From NCBI RefSeq assembly GCF_030409325.1, contig NZ_JAUFPR010000004.1, positions 419,548 to 483,547 of the forward strand: a stretch of 64,000 bases of DNA, given 5' to 3'. This document shows, one piece after another, positions 58,416 to 64,000 of the stretch. The notes below the pieces were generated by a model. It saw only the letters and a list, made by a program, of their open reading frames with translations. It was not told the DNA's origin and ran no database searches. The first letter of the stretch is position 1; the number at the start of each line of letters is the position of its first letter. This DNA comes from Mucilaginibacter aquaedulcis. GTDB lineage: Bacteria > Bacteroidota > Bacteroidia > Sphingobacteriales > Sphingobacteriaceae. The position numbers and the translations under genes are program-made.

Positions 58416-60116
58416 ATGGGCTGTTTACGCAGGTATATTATTGTTGCCGTGATCATGTTTGCGCTTCCTATAGTAAGCTATGCCTATCTTCCCGAATCCA
58501 TCCTCGCCAAAAACATATCTATCCATGTAAATAATATGCGCGTGGGTACGGTGCTAAAAACCATTGAGGAAAAGGGCAACTTCACTTTCTCTTACAACAG
58601 TAACATTGTAAAAACCGATAGCCTGGTAACTATCAACGCCGATAACTGGACAATAAAGGAGGTACTTGACCACCTGCTCCTTAACCGCTTTGAATATAAA
58701 GAAACCTCCAATTTTGTTATTCTGCGCTATGCTCCGCTGCAACTATCCTTAACTACAGAAAAAGCTGCAGCCGAGGGCGATGAATACCACATCAGCGGTT
58801 TTGTAACTGACGAGCAAAGCGGCAAAAAGCTGGAAAACGCAAGCGTGTATGATCGTGTGTTGCTGCAATCTGTGCTTACTGACAAAGAGGGACATTTTGA
58901 ACTTTTTCTCAGGAATAACGGTCAACCGGTAACAGTTACCGTTAGCAGGGAATTTTATAAAGACACCACCATAACCTTTTTAACTGGTGTAACCGTAAAC
59001 CCTAACGATAACAAACCAAAAAGTCTTATTGGCTACATTATAAGCGGCGATAACGACGGCATTGAAACCACCTCATTAGGTAGGCTTTTTATATCAACCA
59101 AGCAGCAAATACAAGCTGCCAACCTTCATGGGCTTATTGCCCAGGCACCTTTCCAGGCATCGGCAATCCCCGGAGTAAGCACCCATGCCGAGTTTAGCGG
59201 CCAGGTGGTGAACACCGTATCATTAAATGCGGTAGGAGGCTATAATGCCGGGGTTGATGGTTTTGAACTGGGCCTCATTTTCAACTTAGATCAGGGCGAT
59301 GTGGGAGCAGTTCAAATAGCAGGTATATTTAACGTGGTTGGTGGCAATGTAAACGGTTTTCAGCTCGGTGGCTTATATAATAATGTGTTGGGGAATGTGC
59401 GGGGCATACAGCTGTCGCTACTGCATAACAGTGTAAAACATGATCTTAATGGTATACAGCTATCTGGAGTGTATAATCATACCAAAGGTAATGTGGCCGG
59501 TATGCAGCTGGCCATATTGGGTAATGTGGCCGGTAAAAAAACAAGCGGAATGCAGGTGGCCGGGCTTTTTAACTATGCACGTAACCTGCGGGGAGTGCAA
59601 CTCGGGCTGGTTAATATTGCAGATACTTCTTCGGGCTATAGCATTGGTTTGATCAACATAGTAAATCATGGTTATCATAAACTGGCCTTATCAAGCAACG
59701 AAACGCTGAACGCCAATTTGGGCCTTAAAACAGGAAGCCGGCAACTCTATACTATTTGGCAGGGTGGAATACGATTTGATGATAACAGTAAACTTTATGC
59801 ATTTGGCTTTGGGTTTGGTCGCGAGCTGGGTTTGGGCAAGCGCTTAGCCCTTAATCCCGAACTTACCCAAAATTACGTTTACCAGGGCAATTGGGCACGC
59901 ACCAATCTGCTTAGCCGTCTTGATGCGTCTTTAACTTATAAAGCGGCCCGATCATTCTCCATAAACGTCGGACCATCGTTAAACTTTTTTTATTCGGACC
60001 AACGTAATCCTGTTAATGGTTACGCCTGGGTAAATGACCTTCATCATAGTTTTATCAGCAGCAGCCGCAACTGGACAGGCTGGGTAGGCTGGACAGTTGG
60101 GGTTAGTTTCTTTTAG
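58416..60116 (+). CDS. STN + carboxypeptidase-regulatory + 16-residue-repeat outer-membrane protein
   Basis: 566 residues. Signal peptide about 1-23. STN domain about 30-105 (AKNISIHVNNMRVGTVLKTIEEKGNFTFSYNS), the signalling domain that contacts FecR. A CarboxypepD_reg-like domain at about 124-195 follows. Residues 281-408 are eight 16-residue repeats with the pattern (hydrophobic)-G-x-Q-(hydrophobic)...N, as in NGFQLGGLYNNVLGNV and NGIQLSGVYNHTKGNV; the pattern resembles the LA_2272 surface repeat. The last 140 residues are beta-rich, like an outer-membrane barrel or anchor. No plug and no full TonB barrel are present, unlike the usual FecA-type or SusC target. Likely a surface sensor or adhesin. 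Confidence 0.85.
   Translation: MGCLRRYIIVAVIMFALPIVSYAYLPESILAKNISIHVNNMRVGTVLKTIEEKGNFTFSYNSNIVKTDSLVTINADNWTIKEVLDHLLLNRFEYKETSNFVILRYAPLQLSLTTEKAAAEGDEYHISGFVTDEQSGKKLENASVYDRVLLQSVLTDKEGHFELFLRNNGQPVTVTVSREFYKDTTITFLTGVTVNPNDNKPKSLIGYIISGDNDGIETTSLGRLFISTKQQIQAANLHGLIAQAPFQASAIPGVSTHAEFSGQVVNTVSLNAVGGYNAGVDGFELGLIFNLDQGDVGAVQIAGIFNVVGGNVNGFQLGGLYNNVLGNVRGIQLSLLHNSVKHDLNGIQLSGVYNHTKGNVAGMQLAILGNVAGKKTSGMQVAGLFNYARNLRGVQLGLVNIADTSSGYSIGLINIVNHGYHKLALSSNETLNANLGLKTGSRQLYTIWQGGIRFDDNSKLYAFGFGFGRELGLGKRLALNPELTQNYVYQGNWARTNLLSRLDASLTYKAARSFSINVGPSLNFFYSDQRNPVNGYAWVNDLHHSFISSSRNWTGWVGWTVGVSFF
59256..59639 (+). repeat. Eight tandem 48-bp coding repeats (16 residues each)
   Basis: Codes for residues 281-408 of the STN protein. 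Six consecutive units are exactly 16 residues and the last two are 15 and 17; each carries an invariant Q/E at position 4 and N at about 10. The DNA copies are diverged, so the repeat is old and under protein-level selection. Confidence 0.85.
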
Positions 60117-60146
60117 AGGATTAATTCATTTTTATCGATCTCCTTT

Positions 60147-60225
60147 TGTCATCCTGAGGAACGAAGGATCTATTCGTGAACTGTATATTTCGCAGAATAG
60201 ATGCTTTACTATGTTCAACATGACA
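60147..60225. repeat. TGTCATCCTGAGG-type dispersed intergenic repeat
   Basis: Inverted arms: TGTCATCCTGAGGAACGAAGG-like sequence at 60147-60175 and its mirror at 60195-60225 (GAATAGATGC ... CATGACA). This type of element is widespread between genes in Bacteroidota genomes. It lies between convergent genes. Confidence 0.75.
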
Positions 60226-60258
60226 GAAGTGTTAAATCAGTAAATATCCCCCAAACAA

Positions 60259-60286
60259 GAAACCCCAACCTTTCGGCCGGGGTTTC
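60259..60286. terminator. Terminator between the STN protein gene and degP
   Basis: GAAACCCC / GGGGTTTC stem with an inner AACC-GGCC part. It has only a weak T-run on either side, yet sits exactly between the two convergent stops. Confidence 0.7.
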
Positions 60287-60308
60287 ACTATTAAATCGCT
60301 TTATTCTT

Positions 60309-61847
60309 TTATTGCACCTGGAACATATTGTTAAAGTTTGTCCCGTCGGGATAGTTACCTGAAATTACCAGGTTACCATTACGCAGGTTGGTGATGGCTT
60401 TATCAATATCGGCCACACTGTTTATGGGTTGTTTATTGATGCTGGTGATCACTGAGCCTACCGGTATCTCAAAGTTATCAAATACCCGACCCGGACGCAC
60501 CTGGGTTACTTTAACACCTGAGTTTACATGGAATTTTGCTTTTTCGGCAGCTGTTAACGGCTGAAAGCTTGCACCCAGTTTGTTAAATAATTCTTCGGCC
60601 GATTTAGATACTGCCGCGGTACGGTTTACCGGCGTAGCATCAGCTTTAAGCGTTACAGCAAAGTTTTTCTCTTTACCTTCTCTAAGCACAGTTATATTAA
60701 CCTTATCCCCAGGTTGTAAACGACCAACATGCTCTTGCAGATCAGACGATTCGTAAACCTGGGTACCTTCTACCTTGTCAATAATATCACCTTTTTTAAT
60801 ACCAGCCTGCTCTGCACCGCCGCCTGGTACAACGTCATTAACGTATAAACCGTTCGTATTGGTTATATTCAGTTGCTGAGCAACTTCGGGGTTAAGTTCG
60901 GTAAAGCTTACGCCAACAAAACCACGTTTAACAGAACCATATTTCTTAATATCGTTCAATACTTTTTTGGCCAGGTTAATTGGAATGGCAAAGCCATAGC
61001 CTTCGTATGAGCCTGTGTGCGATGCAATGGCAGCGTTAATACCTACCAGTTCGCCTTTTGTATTTACCAATGCACCGCCGCTATTGCCTGGGTTAATGGC
61101 AGCATCGGTTTGGATGAATGACTCAATAGCCTTGTTAAGCCTTGGTGCTCCCTGCTGATTGCGGGTACGTCCAAACGGATTTTCATCGCTATTATCCTGG
61201 CTGCCGATAATGCCTATGTTACGGCCCTTGGCGCTCACAATACCTGCTGTTACAGTTGATGTTAAGTTAAATGGGTTACCCACGGCCAATACCCACTCGC
61301 CTACACGAGTATCGTCTGAGTTACCCAGTTTTACAATTGGCAGATCAGTAGCGCTAACCTTGATTAAAGCAAGATCCGTACTGGGGTCGGTACCAATAAC
61401 TTTAGCCTCAAACCGACGGTGGTCGTTAGTGGCTACGGTAATTTTATCGGCATTTTCAACTACGTGGTTATTGGTTACAATAAAACCATCTGGCGAAATG
61501 ATAACCCCTGAACCTGATGCCTGTTGAGGACCACGCTGCGGAGCACGCTGGCCAAACATATCGCCAAACATTTGTTCAAGCTGGTCTTGCCCGCTACCGC
61601 CCGATTTACTGCTGTATGTAGTACGAATATACACTACCGCCGGGGTTGCCGCGGCCGCAGCTTCTGTAAAATCAAGCGCTCCGGTTGATGAAACTACCGG
61701 CGCGGTTTTATTACTGGTGAAGTATACTTTTTGCTTATCCTCAAAGCTCATGTTATCGGCATATTTGTTCTCGATCATCCTATATGCCCCTAAAGCCAGT
61801 GCACCTCCTACAAAAGCGGTTAATAGTGTTAAACCTATCTTTTTCAT
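60309..61847 (-). CDS. degP: DegP/HtrA family periplasmic serine protease
   Basis: Periplasmic chaperone-protease of the Do family, 512 residues. N-terminal signal/anchor helix (about 4-22). Catalytic triad His128 (TNNHVV), Asp158 (STDLALIKV) and Ser256 (NPGNSGGALV). Two PDZ domains follow (about 300-400 and 420-505). A Gln/Gly/Arg-rich linker lies at about 83-112. Its promoter at 61892-61923 has a full sigma-A-like match, so basal expression is expected. Confidence 0.96.
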   Translation of the reverse strand: MKKIGLTLLTAFVGGALALGAYRMIENKYADNMSFEDKQKVYFTSNKTAPVVSSTGALDFTEAAAAATPAVVYIRTTYSSKSGGSGQDQLEQMFGDMFGQRAPQRGPQQASGSGVIISPDGFIVTNNHVVENADKITVATNDHRRFEAKVIGTDPSTDLALIKVSATDLPIVKLGNSDDTRVGEWVLAVGNPFNLTSTVTAGIVSAKGRNIGIIGSQDNSDENPFGRTRNQQGAPRLNKAIESFIQTDAAINPGNSGGALVNTKGELVGINAAIASHTGSYEGYGFAIPINLAKKVLNDIKKYGSVKRGFVGVSFTELNPEVAQQLNITNTNGLYVNDVVPGGGAEQAGIKKGDIIDKVEGTQVYESSDLQEHVGRLQPGDKVNITVLREGKEKNFAVTLKADATPVNRTAAVSKSAEELFNKLGASFQPLTAAEKAKFHVNSGVKVTQVRPGRVFDNFEIPVGSVITSINKQPINSVADIDKAITNLRNGNLVISGNYPDGTNFNNMFQVQ

Positions 61848-61891
61848 TTATATTTGCCTTTCTTATTTTATGTTTATATAATTTAACAACT

Positions 61892-61923
61892 CAAATTTAA
61901 TACCATATAGACTACAATAGCAA
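61892..61923 (-). promoter_or_regulatory. degP promoter
   Basis: Minus strand: TTG (61921-61923), 21-bp spacer, TAAATTTG (61892-61899). Predicts a leader of about 40 nt. Confidence 0.65.
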
Positions 61924-62036
61924 CGATAAGTTATTGCGTTTTTTGTTAAATTTTGTTAAATAAAAATATCCCGGCATTTTTAATCATTAGCCAGGAGGTG
62001 TGTTAAGCTAAGTAGCTGATATTAAATGACATTATT

Positions 62037-62831
62037 GTGAATATACGATTTTATAAATACCAGGGCGCAGGCAATGATTTTATAATGGTTGATAACCGTA
62101 CAAATACAGTGAATCACACCAATCCTAAACTTATTTCATCCTTGTGCGACCGCCGTTTTGGTATTGGCGGCGATGGTATGATGTTTCTGCAAAACAAAGA
62201 AGGCTTTGATTTTGAAATGGTTTATTACAATGCCGACGGACAGCCCAGCAGCATGTGCGGTAATGGTGGCCGCTGCATTGTTGCCTTTGCCAAGTTTTTA
62301 GGCATTATTGAAACCGATACTGAATTTTTGGCGGTTGACGGCCCTCACCATGCCAAAATTTCAGAAAGCGGCGATTGGGTAAGCCTGCAAATGATTGATG
62401 TTGACCAAATTAGCACCGATCATGGCGCTTACGTGCTCAACACAGGATCGCCCCATTATGTAAAACAGGTTGATGATTTGGCGCACCGAGATGTTTTTCA
62501 TGAAGGTAAGGCCATTCGTAATAATGCTACTTATCGTGAAAAGGGGATCAATGTAAACTTTGTTGAACCAACCGACGACGGGTATTTTGTACGCACTTTT
62601 GAACGCGGTGTGGAGGATGAAACTTTTGCCTGTGGAACCGGTGTAACCGCAGTTGCCCTGGCTATGGCCTGCCACAAACAACAAACGGGAAATATTACCA
62701 CCCCAATCAAAGTATTAGGCGGCGATTTGAATATCCGGTTTAACTATGACGGCAATGCCTTTACTGATATTTTTTTAGAAGGGCCCGCCGTACAGGTTTT
62801 CAGCGGTGAAGTTAGCTCCCCAGCGCCCTGA
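62037..62831 (+). CDS. dapF: Diaminopimelate epimerase
   Basis: Converts LL- to meso-diaminopimelate for lysine and peptidoglycan. 264 residues. The two catalytic Cys are Cys74 in MCGNGGRC and Cys199 in ACGTGVT; GAGNDF at 10-15 and LNTGSPHYV are also conserved. The start is the GTG at 62037, giving MNIRFYKYQGAGNDF; no ATG is available at the expected place. Divergent from degP; a terminator follows at 62855-62886. Confidence 0.96.
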   Translation: MNIRFYKYQGAGNDFIMVDNRTNTVNHTNPKLISSLCDRRFGIGGDGMMFLQNKEGFDFEMVYYNADGQPSSMCGNGGRCIVAFAKFLGIIETDTEFLAVDGPHHAKISESGDWVSLQMIDVDQISTDHGAYVLNTGSPHYVKQVDDLAHRDVFHEGKAIRNNATYREKGINVNFVEPTDDGYFVRTFERGVEDETFACGTGVTAVALAMACHKQQTGNITTPIKVLGGDLNIRFNYDGNAFTDIFLEGPAVQVFSGEVSSPAP

Positions 62832-62840
62832 AGGGGAGTT
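62815..62840. repeat. CCCC...GGGG palindrome at the dapF stop
   Basis: AGCTCCCCAGCGCCCTGAAGGGGAG overlaps the last codons and stop of dapF. Related copies are at 62932-62945 (CTCCCCTTTAGGGG) and 13054-13079. Probably a short dispersed repeat that extended into the coding end. Confidence 0.45.
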
Positions 62841-62854
62841 TCTTTAATTACTTT

Positions 62855-62886
62855 AAGCCTTTCCGTTTGGAAAGGCTTTTTTATTT
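62855..62886 (+). terminator. dapF terminator
   Basis: AAGCCTTTCC / GGAAAGGCTT stem with GTTT loop, then TTTTTATTT. Confidence 0.92.
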
Positions 62887-62944
62887 CCCCACCCATTACA
62901 ATTTATAGTTTACCTGATTAAGCTCCCCTTTAGGGGTAGGGGGC

Positions 62945-62984
62945 AAAAAATAAAAGCCCCCCAGACTTGCTCCGGGGGACTTTC
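62945..62984 (-). terminator. Strong GC-rich terminator, minus strand
   Basis: Minus strand stem around AAAGTCCCCC / GGGGGGCTTT with a 10-nt loop, then TATTTTTTG. About 205 bp downstream of the anti-sigma gene stop; it may serve that operon or the candidate small RNA. Confidence 0.75.
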
Positions 62985-63047
62985 AACCTAAACCTTATCA
63001 CAATTAAACCGGTAAGTTTACCAGTTCGTGTAGGGTATTACAATTAC
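62945..63047 (-). ncRNA. Candidate small RNA with own promoter and terminator
   Basis: On the minus strand a near-consensus promoter (TTG at 63083-63085, 22-bp spacer, CAACTTTG at 63053-63060, one mismatch from TAnnTTTG) points to a start near 63047. The predicted transcript of about 100 nt has a 5' hairpin (ACTGGTAA/TTACCGGT, near 63010-63027), an unpaired middle, and a strong GC-rich terminator stem (about 62952-62983: AAAGtCCCCC / GGGGGGcTTT) followed by TATTTTTT. It could equally be the 3' end of the anti-sigma operon transcript. No known family is recognised. Confidence 0.3.
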
Positions 63048-63190
63048 TATACCAAAGTTGCATATGGTGCGGAATTTATGTTCAATACCATGTTACTCCA
63101 TATTAAAACTTGCCTTCAGATTACACAAAAAAACACACCATGACTAATTGATTGGTCACTTGTCGGTTTTGGGATACACCAACGGCAATT

Positions 63191-63688
63191 CTATACCTGC
63201 TTTGTGGTTTTGCGCCTGCGTAAATAAGCATCAGTTAAAAACAAAGCCAGCACCACATCAAATATTAAGAACCATTTCATAAACGCCGAGCTCAAAATAC
63301 CCCCGGCATTTGGCAACTTTATATTAGCCGGCAGAGTTACATCGAATTTAATGCCTGAAATATCGATACTTGAAAATGCCATTACCAGCAAAGCCACTAT
63401 GGTTACTGTAAAGAAAATGGCAATCCCCTTAATGATGCGTTTATCAATAGCGGCTTTGAGCGGTTGCAAGGCATTTTCGGTACGTATAGCCTCCATTACA
63501 TTAAAAGTGAAGGCCATAGGCGGCTCATCAAGTTCCATTAATGCAAACTCCTGGTTAAGCGCCAGCAGTTCCTGATATTTTTTGGCATATAGCTCATCAT
63601 TCGCTATAAGCCTGGCAATGGCTTCCTGCTCCGCTTGGGTACAGGTTCCATCAATATAGTTCCAGAGTTTTTCTTCAATCTCGTTCAT
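63191..63688 (-). CDS. Anti-sigma factor-like membrane protein
   Basis: 165 residues. Cytoplasmic helical N-terminus with the zinc-less anti-sigma pattern (EEKLWNYIDGTCTQAEQEAIARLIANDELYAKKYQELLALN), a membrane helix at about 87-106, a short outside segment, and a second helix at about 137-155 with a basic end. Its ATG overlaps the sigma gene stop by four bases (ATGA), supporting an anti-sigma role for the adjacent factor. No FecR domain, so it is a different type from the one at 57426. Confidence 0.88.
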   Translation of the reverse strand: MNEIEEKLWNYIDGTCTQAEQEAIARLIANDELYAKKYQELLALNQEFALMELDEPPMAFTFNVMEAIRTENALQPLKAAIDKRIIKGIAIFFTVTIVALLVMAFSSIDISGIKFDVTLPANIKLPNAGGILSSAFMKWFLIFDVVLALFLTDAYLRRRKTTKQV

Positions 63689-64000
63689 ATCAGTTCTTTC
63701 ACCTCCTGTTTTAAATTGCGCTCCAGCTTTTCTTTTAAGCGCTGGCGTGCCCTGAATAGTTTAACCTTAACCGTATTAGCCTCTATGCCCAGGGTTTGAG
63801 CAATTTCTTCGAGTGATTGCTCGCCCTTGTAAAACAAGGTGATGATGGTGGCATCATCAGGCAACAATTGCTCAATGGCCTGGTTAAGGTAAAACGACCG
63901 GGATTTATTTTCTAAGTTATCTGTATCATAGCCCGACTCATGGTGTTCAACCTGTATAAAGGTATGCTCATCATCTATTGAATCGGTTGCTATTCTTTTC
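63685..64000 (-). CDS. RNA polymerase sigma factor, 5' part cut off by the window edge
   Basis: Only the C-terminal about 104 residues are visible; the frame is open to base 64000. The region 4 helix-turn-helix is LEEIAQTLGIEANTVKVKLFRARQRLKEKL, preceded by LNQAIEQLLPDDATIITLFYKGEQS. Sequence resembles ECF sigma factors. Coupled by a 4-bp overlap to the anti-sigma-like gene. Confidence 0.92.
   Translation of the reverse strand, partial: KRIATDSIDDEHTFIQVEHHESGYDTDNLENKSRSFYLNQAIEQLLPDDATIITLFYKGEQSLEEIAQTLGIEANTVKVKLFRARQRLKEKLERNLKQEVKELI

Overview
The window looks like chromosomal DNA of a Bacteroidota bacterium, most likely family Sphingobacteriaceae (Mucilaginibacter or a close relative). 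The evidence is a SusC/SusD pair, TonB-linked outer-membrane proteins with CarboxypepD_reg-like N-termini, an ECF sigma/FecR pair with a STN-domain target, BatA-free simple housekeeping clusters, moderate G+C, and promoters of the Bacteroidota type (TAnnTTTG at -7, TTG about 20 bp upstream). No rRNA, tRNA, insertion sequence, prophage or CRISPR array was found. The genus is an inference from sequence style, not a database result.

Layout. 1-2950: metG (runs off the left edge), an LD-carboxypeptidase and a DoxX protein. 3020-7755: a SusD/SusC nutrient-uptake pair. 7939-10193: PadR regulator, PspC-domain membrane protein and a small protein. 10512-15581: an outer-membrane beta-barrel protein convergent with an M14 carboxypeptidase. 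15816-21460: recQ, murF, an FAD oxidoreductase and a YugP-type metallopeptidase. 21603-25956: apaG, dusB, then a CPBP protease / DUF2007 / cdsA / psd run for phosphatidylethanolamine synthesis. 26531-31254: the ribosomal/tRNA-modification block rpsP-rimM-trmD-rplS, split by two VOC proteins and an AT-rich accessory pair. 31409-37165: a nucleotidase, a PAS protein, pfkA, a DsbD system split over two genes, and birA. 37213-40515: rsfS, ftsH and a LUD-domain protein. 40667-43181: an unknown protein, then a membrane protein / histidine kinase / response regulator overlap cluster. 43211-52472: radical SAM protein, DUF2809, DinB, zinc-ribbon coiled-coil protein, Nif3-like, TM2, a secreted lectin-like protein, two SDR enzymes and glnS. 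52657-55819: an amidase lipoprotein, an AT-rich NUDIX + MrcB-N/HNH pair (probable type IV restriction) and a YpfJ-type peptidase. 56087-60116: DUF6134, an ECF sigma factor, FecR and a STN/carboxypeptidase-regulatory/16-residue-repeat protein. 60309-64000: a DegP/HtrA protease, dapF, and an anti-sigma / sigma pair that runs off the right edge.

The most interesting items are: (1) a small AT-rich gene at 29757-29974 whose two halves lie in different frames joined at an A7 run, followed 6 bp later by a membrane protein gene; the pair has its own well-formed promoter and sits inside the conserved rpsP-rimM-trmD-rplS block; (2) the NUDIX + MrcB-N/HNH pair; (3) at least four different families of short-word intergenic repeats, each arranged as an imperfect inverted repeat around a gap, next to recQ, murF, apaG, trmD and glnS; (4) a sigma/anti-sigma operon whose third gene carries eight 16-residue repeats instead of a TonB receptor barrel; (5) a PadR promoter with a perfect inverted repeat over its -33 region and a start codon that falls about where transcription should begin; (6) a possible small RNA at 62945-63047.
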